Source: Planctomycetota bacterium
GTDB taxonomy: Bacteria; Planctomycetota; Planctomycetia; Pirellulales; Lacipirellulaceae
Reading direction: 5' to 3'
NCBI GenBank assembly: GCA_022615465.1
Contig: JAKEGR010000094.1
Span: forward strand, 1-6,154
DNA: 6,154 bases
Under the pieces are notes generated by a model that searched no databases, was not told where the DNA came from, and was given only the letters and a program-made list of their open reading frames with translations. A program made the translations under genes and the position numbers. Positions 1 to 6,154 of this stretch are shown here, piece after piece (within the stretch, counting starts at the first letter, position 1; each line of letters starts with the position of its first letter).

Positions 1-41
1 AGTCGCGTGCTTGTTTCTCTCTGATTCCGCCGTCAGAATAA

Positions 42-150
<109 letters not shown>

Positions 151-195
151 GCAAGCAAACCGCCACCAGCCATCAATCGCTTGGCGCCCTCGCGT

Positions 196-1464
196 CTATT
201 GGGCCTCCTGGGTGATCTGAAGTCGCTCTTCTGGCGTGAACTTGCTGTTGGCGATCGGACCAGGCTGCCAGCTTCGCTCGAGTTCGCCTGGAACTGCCGG
301 CTGGACAGGAATCAGGAACAACTCCTCACCCTGAGCGTCCATTTCGATCCGTCCGCCAGCCCGCTGGAGCGACTGCCGAGCGAGTTTTTCCGAGACCACC
401 AGGATGCCGTCGAAATCGTAGGAAGTATGACTGAACTTCGTATGGTGTTGTAGCGCCGACGTGAATCGATCGGGGATCGCCGCCGTCCCGAGCGATGTAA
501 ACAGCACACCGCCAGCGCTGGCCGGGTTGCAGTCGCTATCTTGTCCGCAGCGCATCGCGATCGTGATCGTCTGTTCCGGGTCGCGGTTGCCATACAACAG
601 GCCCATCAGGATGTAGGCGCCGTTGAGTTTTGCGTCGATGCTGAACGCTTCGTCGCCATCCGGCTTGGAGCAGAGTCCGTGGCAGTAGTGCGGATCAAGG
701 CGATATTTCTCTTCGAGAAGGCGCCAGGTCTCCTCCCAGTCACGGGGATGTGCCTGGTGCCAAGCGAGCATATCGCGAACCATTTCGGCATATTGGCTCT
801 CGGTCGGAATACACCGCAACCCGGCTTCAACGATCTTGACGGGGTCGCTTTCGAAAAAGGCTTCCGCGTACATACCGCCCACGAACTGCCCACCGTAGAC
901 GCCATCGCCGTAGTTCATCAGCCGGCCAAACTTGTCGCCCAACTCGATCACGATGTTCGGCATGCCCGGAGCGATCAAGCCGGTGAAGTCCGCCTCGATC
1001 TGGTAGTCAATGTCGTCGGCGTGGGAGTTGAATTGCGGGTGGCCGCTGTCCGGAGGCGCGATTCCCTGGCGGAGGTTCTTGCGACCGAATTTGTTGGCAT
1101 GCCACAACTCGTAGCCGCTGTTGGCAAAATCGATTCCGGCCTGACGGATCGAAGCTTCCAAGCCGCCCTGTTCCAGGGTGCGGATGAACGTCATCTCCAC
1201 GTAGAGGTCGTCCTGGTCGAACTGATTGATCATCTCGGGCTGCCAGGAGGGCACGTCCGCCTTGGGGATGATTTTTCCGTTGCTCTGGAACTCAGTTGGC
1301 GCTCCCCATCCGACGCCGACCATCTGCCCCATCCAGGCCGCTTTCATTTTGTCGCGGTAGAGTTTTGCAGGAAGTCTGCGAACTTCCTGTTCCGCGGAAC
1401 ACACGGCCACGAAAAACGACCCCAGCATCACAACCAACGCCAGTAGATATGCTACCCGGACCAT
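196..1464 (-). CDS. Exported ADP-ribosylglycohydrolase (DraG-like) family protein
   Basis: A 422-residue protein with an N-terminal signal peptide: Arg3, a hydrophobic stretch at about residues 5-21, and a likely signal peptidase I site after Cys-Ser-Ala24. The mature part is recognisable as the ADP-ribosylglycohydrolase fold. A glycine-rich motif GQMVGVGWGAPTEF lies at 46-59, an acidic pair in QDDLYVE at 84-90, HADDIDYQIEADF at 148-160, and GQDSDCNP at 307-314. Family members bind two Mg ions through such Asp residues, and Asp85, Asp86, Asp309 and Asp311 are all kept. Compared with classical DraG, the Asp of the GDALG motif is Val51, and the Thr residues of TDDT are Gln84 and Leu87. The export signal makes intracellular protein de-ADP-ribosylation unlikely, so the substrate is unknown and could be a glycan or nucleoside-like compound. 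The ATG at 1464 is supported by the signal peptide and by GGGAGG 7 bases upstream. It is the last gene of the co-directional group, 59 bases after the acyl carrier protein gene. The fold is confident; the activity is not. Confidence 0.9.
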   Translation of the reverse strand: MVRVAYLLALVVMLGSFFVAVCSAEQEVRRLPAKLYRDKMKAAWMGQMVGVGWGAPTEFQSNGKIIPKADVPSWQPEMINQFDQDDLYVEMTFIRTLEQGGLEASIRQAGIDFANSGYELWHANKFGRKNLRQGIAPPDSGHPQFNSHADDIDYQIEADFTGLIAPGMPNIVIELGDKFGRLMNYGDGVYGGQFVGGMYAEAFFESDPVKIVEAGLRCIPTESQYAEMVRDMLAWHQAHPRDWEETWRLLEEKYRLDPHYCHGLCSKPDGDEAFSIDAKLNGAYILMGLLYGNRDPEQTITIAMRCGQDSDCNPASAGGVLFTSLGTAAIPDRFTSALQHHTKFSHTSYDFDGILVVSEKLARQSLQRAGGRIEMDAQGEELFLIPVQPAVPGELERSWQPGPIANSKFTPEERLQITQEAQ

Positions 1465-1471
1465 GCCTTTG

Positions 1472-1477
1472 CCTCCC
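1472..1477 (-). promoter_or_regulatory. Strong ribosome binding site of the exported hydrolase-like gene
   Basis: GGGAGG on the minus strand, 7 bases before the ATG at 1464. It fixes that start and suggests efficient independent translation initiation even if the gene is co-transcribed with the upstream acyl carrier protein gene. The rest of the 59-base gap shows only a short direct repeat (ACTCTC at 1495-1500 and 1507-1512) and no clear promoter. Confidence 0.6.
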
Positions 1478-1523
1478 AGGGTTGAATCGAGAGCACTCTC
1501 CGCAAGACTCTCAAAGGCTCGGA

Positions 1524-1754
1524 CTAGAGATACTTTTCGATAAACTTCACTGCGTCACTTACGCTTTTCACTTGTAGCGCGGCTTCTTCGTCCATGTCGA
1601 TGTCAAACTCCTCCTCAAAGGCGGCCACCAGTTCGATGCTCTGAACCGATTCCGCCCCCAGGTCTTCGACAAAACGAGACTCGTCCGTGACTCGCTCGGG
1701 ATCGATGCGTAGCGTTTCGGCGACAACTCTCTTAACGCGATTTGCAGTCTCCAT
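1524..1754 (-). CDS. Acyl carrier protein (probably specialised, not housekeeping)
   Basis: A 76-residue acidic protein of standard acyl carrier protein length. The motif DLGAES at 31-36 matches the DLGADS site, so Ser36 is the expected 4'-phosphopantetheine attachment residue. It is followed by helix II (VQSIELVAAFEEEFDIDMD) and a C-terminal helix ending KFIEKYL. The holo form, made by a phosphopantetheinyl transferase, would carry acyl groups as thioesters in the cytoplasm. The start at 1754 is chosen because the similarity begins there and AAAAGGG lies 9 bases upstream. The open frame runs on to 1904, but that extension would overlap the end of the preceding gene and has no carrier-protein sequence. 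No fatty acid synthesis gene (fabD, fabG, fabF) is adjacent. The neighbour is a beta-helix protein, and ESV replaces the usual DSL after the GA. Both points suggest a dedicated carrier rather than the main AcpP. A peptidyl or D-alanyl carrier protein is a less likely alternative. Confidence 0.9.
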   Translation of the reverse strand: METANRVKRVVAETLRIDPERVTDESRFVEDLGAESVQSIELVAAFEEEFDIDMDEEAALQVKSVSDAVKFIEKYL

Positions 1755-1763
1755 GATAAATAA

Positions 1764-1770
1764 CCCTTTT
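1764..1770 (-). promoter_or_regulatory. Ribosome binding site deciding the acyl carrier protein start
   Basis: AAAAGGG on the minus strand, 9 bases before the ATG at 1754. It supports the 76-residue form over the longer open frame that begins inside the preceding gene. Confidence 0.5.
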
Positions 1771-1778
1771 GTCCTATG

Positions 1779-1831
1779 AAAAAATAGATGCCGCCGCCGG
1801 CAACCGCCGGTTCGTGGTCCTGGATGCGGCA
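1779..1831 (-). terminator. Nested hairpin plus T-run between the beta-helix gene and the acyl carrier protein gene
   Basis: In the minus-strand transcript, TGCCGC (1831-1826) can pair with GCGGCA (1794-1789). This encloses an inner perfect hairpin CCGGC-GGTT-GCCGG (1810-1797) and is followed 4 bases later by six Ts (1784-1779). The arrangement resembles a partial intrinsic terminator or attenuator, which would lower or regulate read-through from the beta-helix gene into the carrier protein gene. The outer stem is only 6 bp with an unpaired interval, so it may be weak. The direct repeat CGTGGTCC at 1813-1820 and 1833-1840 lies in the same gap. Confidence 0.35.
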
Positions 1832-1845
1832 ACGTGGTCCAACCC

Positions 1846-3855
1846 CTAGGCGATCGCCGCCAACTGCTCTCGAACTGCGTCGCAGCGAGCCGGTAGCGAT
1901 TCAAGCTCGGCGGTCACCTGTCTTACGAAAGAGTTCTTCTGAAACGCACCTCGTACCGCGACGAAGTCGCGATCCCGATCGTTCGCGGCTCCGTCAACCC
2001 CAAAGCCGATGCGGCTCCCCTCGTCATACTCGTGTTCGGCGTCGAGCAAAACAAGGCGGAGGAATTTCTGTTGTTGTTCGCAATACCTGGCAACGAAGCC
2101 CTGCACTTGTTCTATGGTAAGGCAGTCAAGATCGAAGCCGAGCGACTCTTGCGACTGACGACGCACCCACAACCACGTGTCTTCTTCGTAGAATTCCCGG
2201 ATCTGGAGGAGCGCGCGCTGCAACTGGTCGATTGTCTCGATGCTGCCAGCAACCACTGCGTTCGACAAATTCTCCCACCTTTCGCGTGGCATCAATTGGC
2301 CCCCCAGATCAATCCAATCGGTGCTATCCACGGCCGCCGCATCCGCGCTGAACAGATGCCGAAGCGAACCGCCAACGCCAGCCAGACGCCGCTCCAGCCG
2401 CAGGAATATCTGTTCCAGCAAATAGCGCTCGACGGCTGCCGTGTAGCGTTTGACGCCCGTTCGCAATAATACCCGTTTGATGGTTGCGCCGCCAGCATTG
2501 ACGGTTGCCACCGTGCGATCGACACCCTTGTGCAACTCATCCAACCAGGCTGCTCCGCGTACCATTCGGCCAACCGTGAGCGGACTGAACACATCGAAAC
2601 ACAAAATGTCGCGTAATGCCGGGCCGGTGCGGCGATCGCGTTGCGGCCATTTGAGGCCATCCCGCAGCGTTCCCACGGTGGCGATATAGTGACCCGGAAT
2701 AAGTTCGCAACGGCCGGCCTCATCCGCTTCCAGATGACTAAAGGGCAGGGCTTCTGTATTGAAACTGCGTGTATGCTTTCCCAGCACAACGGAAAAAGGA
2801 CCGACGCGAGCAGGCCACATCACGTAGCTGAACGATCCGGTCTTGCATCCGCGTTCCAGTTTTCCCTCGTGGGTGGGGCCAAGCTTGTAACGATGGTTCG
2901 ACTGATTCGTTCCGCTGCCCGCATTGTAAAAGCTGAACAGGCCTCCGATGAGCAGCGTGGATTTGTGATGCGTCACCGTGTAAGGACCGGCAAATACGCT
3001 GCACGCTTCGCCGTGGAATCCTTCCCCATTGGCAAAGAACAAGCTGTTCTCGGCGGAAAATTGCTTCCCAACGCGGCAACCTTGCCCGACAAACGTCTTG
3101 CTGAGCATGGCGCCGCCAGTGACTTGCGTCCCTTCGGCGACGATAAAATCCTTGGCCATGACGCCGTCACCCACCGTGGTGACGGCCAGCGGGTGGCTCA
3201 GCACGGTGCCATTCACCAGTGATTGAGCGGAGTCGATTCTCGCGGCAGGGCCGATGTTCACATCCTGAATTTTTGGGACTCCGACGACATAGGCCCCCTC
3301 GCCAACCTGGCCAAAATCCCTCGCTGCCTCGTTGGCCGCGCGACGGCCGATTTCCAGCAGCCGGTCGACCAATCCCTCGCGGTAGCGATGCAGGCACACC
3401 AGGTAGGCATATTGTGAGGAGAGCGCGTTAAAGAGCGGAACTTCCCGACCGCCAGCCTCATTGAGAACTTCGGCCTCGACGCCATTTCCGAAACGCGCCC
3501 CTTTCCGGGTTTCCATCACACCCACGTTTTCGATGAGCGCATGGTTACCGATCTGGTAGCCCGACAGGTGACTTCCCACGTTGGCAATTCGCACGCCGTT
3601 GCCCACGGTGCAATCCTCGATACGAGCACGGTAAATCCCGGCCGGCTTTGCTCGCCCACCCTCGACCTGAACATCGCCGAGGAGTGCGCCAAGACGCACC
3701 TGGCCGACAAATTCGACATCGGCAAACCGTTCGGGGACAAGAGGATCGGCCACGCGCACCGCGGACCAGTCGAGCGCCGTGCAGCCCCGATCCGTCAGTT
3801 GGCGGATTTCTTCTGCTCGTAGTTGTCGGTAGTTTTGTTCTGAATCGTTGGTCAT
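1846..3855 (-). CDS. DUF4954-type left-handed beta-helix protein
   Basis: A 669-residue cytoplasmic protein with no signal peptide or membrane segment. I recognise it as the DUF4954 family, often loosely annotated as a GlmU or UDP-N-acetylglucosamine pyrophosphorylase-related protein. Residues about 50-130 and 195-300 show hexapeptide-like repeats (for example CTVGNGVRIANVGSHLSG at 82-99 and FVGQGCRVGKQF at 255-266), typical of a left-handed beta-helix. A signature block follows: VTHHKSTLLIGG at 294-305, then NAGSGTNQSNHRYKLGP at 311-327 and ERGCKTGSFSY at 334-344. From memory this is the most conserved part of the family and probably forms its functional site. Residues about 425-669 are mostly helical and contain no motif I can name. 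No Rossmann-type nucleotidyltransferase domain is seen, so it is not an intact GlmU. The ATG at 3855 has GGAG 6 bases upstream. It lies 147 bases after ackA and 91 bases before an acyl carrier protein gene, which suggests acyl transfer. Family assignment is fairly sure; function is unknown. Confidence 0.85.
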   Translation of the reverse strand: MTNDSEQNYRQLRAEEIRQLTDRGCTALDWSAVRVADPLVPERFADVEFVGQVRLGALLGDVQVEGGRAKPAGIYRARIEDCTVGNGVRIANVGSHLSGYQIGNHALIENVGVMETRKGARFGNGVEAEVLNEAGGREVPLFNALSSQYAYLVCLHRYREGLVDRLLEIGRRAANEAARDFGQVGEGAYVVGVPKIQDVNIGPAARIDSAQSLVNGTVLSHPLAVTTVGDGVMAKDFIVAEGTQVTGGAMLSKTFVGQGCRVGKQFSAENSLFFANGEGFHGEACSVFAGPYTVTHHKSTLLIGGLFSFYNAGSGTNQSNHRYKLGPTHEGKLERGCKTGSFSYVMWPARVGPFSVVLGKHTRSFNTEALPFSHLEADEAGRCELIPGHYIATVGTLRDGLKWPQRDRRTGPALRDILCFDVFSPLTVGRMVRGAAWLDELHKGVDRTVATVNAGGATIKRVLLRTGVKRYTAAVERYLLEQIFLRLERRLAGVGGSLRHLFSADAAAVDSTDWIDLGGQLMPRERWENLSNAVVAGSIETIDQLQRALLQIREFYEEDTWLWVRRQSQESLGFDLDCLTIEQVQGFVARYCEQQQKFLRLVLLDAEHEYDEGSRIGFGVDGAANDRDRDFVAVRGAFQKNSFVRQVTAELESLPARCDAVREQLAAIA

Positions 3856-3861
3856 CGCATG

Positions 3862-3865
3862 CTCC
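3862..3865 (-). promoter_or_regulatory. Ribosome binding site of the DUF4954-type gene
   Basis: GGAG on the minus strand, 6 bases before the ATG at 3855, supporting that start. Confidence 0.5.
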
Positions 3866-3879
3866 GAGTAATCCTTCGT

Positions 3880-3910
3880 GCCTGGCAGCGATCAAGGGGA
3901 CTCGCCAGGC
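3880..3910. repeat. Inverted repeat in the gap between ackA and the DUF4954-type gene
   Basis: GCCTGGC at 3880-3886 and GCCAGGC at 3904-3910 form a perfect 7-bp stem with a 17-base loop, 25 bases upstream of the DUF4954 start. A second inverted repeat, GCGATC at 3888-3893 with GATCGC at 3913-3918, would compete with the first because its left arm sits in the loop of the first and its right arm lies outside. No T-run follows, so this is not a standard terminator. It could be a leader structure affecting translation, an operator, or chance. I see no clear promoter in the 147-base gap. Confidence 0.35.
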
Positions 3911-4002
3911 GGGATCGCAACCAAAGCAGTCCGCACACCATGCTGCTGCGTCCGAACCACGCCAGCCGAATGGCCCAATCGCCACAATCGCGGCTTGGAA
4001 AT

Positions 4003-5196
4003 CTAGGCGATGGCCAGTTGATACGTGTCTTCCGCAATGGCCCCCTCCTCGTCCGTAGGAATGACAAGAATCGCAACGCCACCGTCACCGGTATCAATCC
4101 GTCCTTCTTTGCCGATCACCTGGTCATTCCGCGGGCGGTCGAGATGGATGCCGAGCGGTGCCAGGCCATCGCAGATCTTTTCGCGAACCGCAACTGCGTT
4201 TTCACCGATCCCACCGGTGAATACGACCGCATCGACCTGCCCCAAGGCGGCCTGGTACGCGCCGATGTACTTCTTGACTCGGTAACAGAACACATCGATC
4301 GCAAGCTGGGCGCGCTGATGACCACGGGAAGCCTCTTCGAGAAGCGTCCGCATGTCGTTTGAGCGTCCGGAGATCCCCAGCACCCCGCTCTGCTTATTGC
4401 AAAGAGTATTTAGCGTTGCGATGTCGTAGCCGCAATCGTTCAGAAAGAACAGGATCGCCGGGTCGATGTCGCCACACCGGGTGCCCATCGGCACCCCTTC
4501 CAGGGGCGTCAGACCCATCGAGGTATCGATCGAACGCCCCTCGCGAACCGCCGTAATCGAACTGCCGTTGCCCAGATGGCAGGTGATGCAATTGATCTCA
4601 TATTTGCCCCGCCCAAGAATGGCTGCCGCCCGGCGCGCCACATAGCGATGCGAGGTGCCATGAAACCCGTATCGGCGAATTCCATGTTTTTCGTACAGAT
4701 CGTAGGGCAGGGCGTACGTGTAAGCGACCTGGGGGATGCTCGTGTGAAATGCCGTGTCGAAACAAGCCACTTGTGGTGCTTCTGGCAAAGCGTGCATCGC
4801 CGCCCGAATGCCGGTCAGATTGGGCGGATTGTGGAGCGGCGCCAGTTGGGCCATCTTGTCGATCGAGGCCAGCACGGCGTCGTCGATCCGTACGGAACCC
4901 GTGAAAGCTTCGCCGCCGTGTACCACGCGATGTCCGACGGCGCCGATTGGACCAGGCAAATCGTCCGCTCCGCCTTCGCCGTTCATCAGCGTGTCGAGAA
5001 TCGCCGTGATGGCCTCTTCATGATCTCTGGCGACAAGATCGTGTTCGTGTTTCTTGCCGCGATTTTGATGGACCATCGTGGCGCGCTTGCTCCCGATCCG
5101 CTCCACCATCCCCTTGGCGAGCAACGCCCGCCCTGGCATCTTGAACAACTGATACTTGATCGACGAACTACCGCAATTGAGGACCAGCACTTTCAT
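4003..5196 (-). CDS. ackA: Acetate kinase
   Basis: A 397-residue protein of typical acetate kinase length. It reversibly transfers phosphate between acetyl phosphate and ADP, giving acetate and ATP in the cytoplasm. The sequence begins MKVLVLNCGSSSIKYQLF, the family's phosphate-binding N-terminus with Asn7. Other expected active-site residues by family alignment are Arg90 in GHRVVHGG, Asp147 in CFDTAFH, His179 in RYGFHGTSHRY, Arg240 in GTRCGDIDP, the glycine-rich FTGGIGENA at 327-335, and Glu383 in PTDEE. All look intact. The open frame extends to 5229, but the start at 5196 is preferred because the conserved N-terminus begins there, GGAG lies 10 bases upstream, and the ATG overlaps the pta stop codon as ATGA. 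That overlap implies translational coupling with pta. Some relatives act on propionate or butyrate, but the motifs fit acetate kinase best. Confidence 0.97.
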   Translation of the reverse strand: MKVLVLNCGSSSIKYQLFKMPGRALLAKGMVERIGSKRATMVHQNRGKKHEHDLVARDHEEAITAILDTLMNGEGGADDLPGPIGAVGHRVVHGGEAFTGSVRIDDAVLASIDKMAQLAPLHNPPNLTGIRAAMHALPEAPQVACFDTAFHTSIPQVAYTYALPYDLYEKHGIRRYGFHGTSHRYVARRAAAILGRGKYEINCITCHLGNGSSITAVREGRSIDTSMGLTPLEGVPMGTRCGDIDPAILFFLNDCGYDIATLNTLCNKQSGVLGISGRSNDMRTLLEEASRGHQRAQLAIDVFCYRVKKYIGAYQAALGQVDAVVFTGGIGENAVAVREKICDGLAPLGIHLDRPRNDQVIGKEGRIDTGDGGVAILVIPTDEEGAIAEDTYQLAIA

Positions 5197-6154
5197 GCGT
5201 CGGCTGCTCCGGTTTTCTGAGCCAGGCAAATTGCTGCCGTGGCGATGATATCGTTGACGCTCGCCCCCCGTGACAAATCGCTGATTGGCTTGGCGAATCC
5301 CTGCAGGAACGGACCAATGGCACGAGCCCCCGCCAGATACTGCGTCAGTTTGTAAGCGATATTTCCGGAGTTTAGATCGGGAAAAATCAACACATTGGCG
5401 TTGCCGGCAACCGTACTTGGTCTCTTGAGCTTCTTGGCAGCGACTTCCTGAATCAAAGCAGAATCGGCTTGAAACTCGCCGTCGATTTGGGCATCAGGCG
5501 CTCGCTGCCGCGCGATGGCCACGGCCCGACTGACATCCTCGACGCAGCGATGCGACGCGCTGCCTTGCGTCGAAAACGACAGCATCGCCACCCGCGGTTC
5601 CTCGTCCAAGAGTTTGGCTGCGCTCGCTCGGGAGGCCAGCGCGATATCCGCCAACTGCTCGGGAGTGGGTGCAATGTTTACCGCACAGTCGGCGAAGATC
5701 ATGGGGCGGTTTTTGCGACCGCGGAACTCTGGAACAATCATCAGGAAGAAGCTCGAAGGGGTCGTGATCCCCTCCGCATAGCCGACGGTCAAAGCGCCAG
5801 CTTGAATCACATTGGCCGTGGCGGTGCTAACGCCCGCTACCATGGTATCCGCATGGCCTTGCTTGACCATCATTCCACCATAGAACAACGGCCGGACGAC
5901 CATTCGTTCCGCCACGCCCGGCTTGACTCCTCTCGCCGCCACATAGGCCGCAACATACGCTGCCAGATGCTCGGATTCCCGAGGACAAATCGTCCGCACA
6001 CCCTCCAACGCCACTTCCGCCTGACGAGCCGCCTGCTCGATTTCCGCGAGATTGCCAAGCACGATCGGCTTGGCGATGCCTTCGTCGACAAGTCGCCTCG
6101 CCGCGGCAATCACGCGCGGGTCCGTGCCTTCCGGCAGAACAACTGACCGGTCGC
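5193..6154 (-). CDS. pta: Phosphate acetyltransferase, 5' end cut by the window edge
   Basis: The frame is open to the right edge, giving 319 visible residues; the protein starts beyond 6154. It interconverts acetyl-CoA plus phosphate with acetyl phosphate plus CoA. The first visible residues, read through 6114-6152, are DRSVVLPEGTDPR, matching the start of the PTA/PTB catalytic domain. The GTG at 6113 is therefore an internal Val, not a start. Further signatures are LFYGGMMVKQGHADTMVAG, FADCAVNIAPTPEQLADIA, the C-terminal block FPDLNSGNIAYKLTQYLAGA, IGPFLQGFAKP, and DLSRGASVNDI, whose Ser-Arg pair corresponds to catalytic residues of the Methanosarcina enzyme. If it is the short form of about 330-340 residues, only 10-20 residues are missing; a long form with extra N-terminal domains cannot be excluded from this window. 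The stop codon overlaps the ackA start, so the two form an operon in the order pta-ackA. Phosphate butyryltransferase is a less likely alternative given the DLSRG block and the ackA partner. Confidence 0.95.
   Translation of the reverse strand, partial: DRSVVLPEGTDPRVIAAARRLVDEGIAKPIVLGNLAEIEQAARQAEVALEGVRTICPRESEHLAAYVAAYVAARGVKPGVAERMVVRPLFYGGMMVKQGHADTMVAGVSTATANVIQAGALTVGYAEGITTPSSFFLMIVPEFRGRKNRPMIFADCAVNIAPTPEQLADIALASRASAAKLLDEEPRVAMLSFSTQGSASHRCVEDVSRAVAIARQRAPDAQIDGEFQADSALIQEVAAKKLKRPSTVAGNANVLIFPDLNSGNIAYKLTQYLAGARAIGPFLQGFAKPISDLSRGASVNDIIATAAICLAQKTGAADA
5207..5210 (-). promoter_or_regulatory. Ribosome binding site of ackA inside the end of pta
   Basis: GGAG on the minus strand, 10 bases before the ackA ATG at 5196 and inside the last codons of pta. 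It supports the 397-residue ackA start and reinitiation by ribosomes finishing pta. Confidence 0.45.

Noticed and set aside
541..1446. A 301-codon open frame on the plus strand
   Set aside because: It lies entirely opposite the exported ADP-ribosylglycohydrolase-like gene, which has a signal peptide, family motifs and a strong ribosome binding site. The plus-strand translation has no recognisable domain and is a GC-rich antisense frame.
1393..1464. A lipoprotein signal in the exported hydrolase-like protein
   Set aside because: Cys22 is preceded by Val-Ala-Val; a lipobox needs Gly, Ala or Ser just before the Cys. Signal peptidase I cleavage after Cys-Ser-Ala24 fits better.
1755..1904. A 50-residue N-terminal extension of the acyl carrier protein
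   Set aside because: It would overlap the end of the DUF4954-type gene, is Arg/Pro-rich unlike carrier proteins, and a ribosome binding site sits directly before the internal ATG at 1754.
1846..3855. A true GlmU (UDP-N-acetylglucosamine pyrophosphorylase)
   Set aside because: The beta-helix repeats are similar, but there is no N-terminal nucleotidyltransferase domain or its glycine-rich nucleotide-binding motif, and the length and C-terminal helical region differ.
4576..5220. A 214-codon plus-strand open frame
   Set aside because: Antisense to ackA, whose active-site motifs are all intact; no family resemblance in the plus-strand translation.
5197..5229. An upstream ATG for ackA at 5229
   Set aside because: It adds 11 residues before the conserved MKVLVLNCGSSS start and lies inside pta; the ATG at 5196 fits the family length and the ATGA overlap.
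5469..6146. A 225-codon plus-strand open frame
   Set aside because: Antisense to pta; rich in Arg and His as expected for a shadow frame, with no domain I recognise.

Overview
The window carries five genes, all on the minus strand, packed with short gaps (59 to 147 bases) and preceded on the left by a 195-base non-coding stretch. Reading in the direction of transcription (high to low coordinates) they are: a phosphate acetyltransferase (pta, 5' end cut off by the window edge), acetate kinase (ackA), a large left-handed beta-helix protein of the DUF4954 type, a small acyl carrier protein, and a secreted protein of the ADP-ribosylglycohydrolase (DraG-like) family. No RNA gene, insertion sequence, CRISPR array or phage gene was found, and no intergenic stretch reaches 300 bases.

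The organism is probably a member of the Planctomycetes (perhaps Pirellulales-like). This is inference from the moderately high GC, the DUF4954 gene, and an exported ADP-ribosylglycohydrolase of a subfamily I associate with Planctomycetes, Bacteroidetes and related environmental heterotrophs. No marker gene in the window proves the taxon.

Region by region: 5193-6154 and 4003-5196 encode the Pta-AckA pathway (acetyl-CoA to acetyl phosphate to acetate plus ATP), with the two reading frames overlapping as ATGA, so they are almost certainly co-translated. A 147-base gap holding a 7-bp inverted repeat separates them from the DUF4954 gene (1846-3855). A 91-base gap holding a nested hairpin followed by a T-run leads to the acyl carrier protein (1524-1754). 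A 59-base gap with a strong ribosome binding site leads to the exported hydrolase-like gene (196-1464). Downstream of that, positions 42-150 contain a set of inverted repeats that looks like a terminator within a larger structured element.

How they may work together: Pta-AckA is well understood. The less familiar part is the pairing of an uncharacterised beta-helix protein with a private acyl carrier protein. Known beta-helix acyltransferases such as LpxA and LpxD take their acyl group from acyl-ACP, so a simple hypothesis is that the DUF4954 protein is an acyl-ACP-using transferase (or a sugar/nucleotide-binding relative) served by this carrier. The exported hydrolase may simply be a neighbour.
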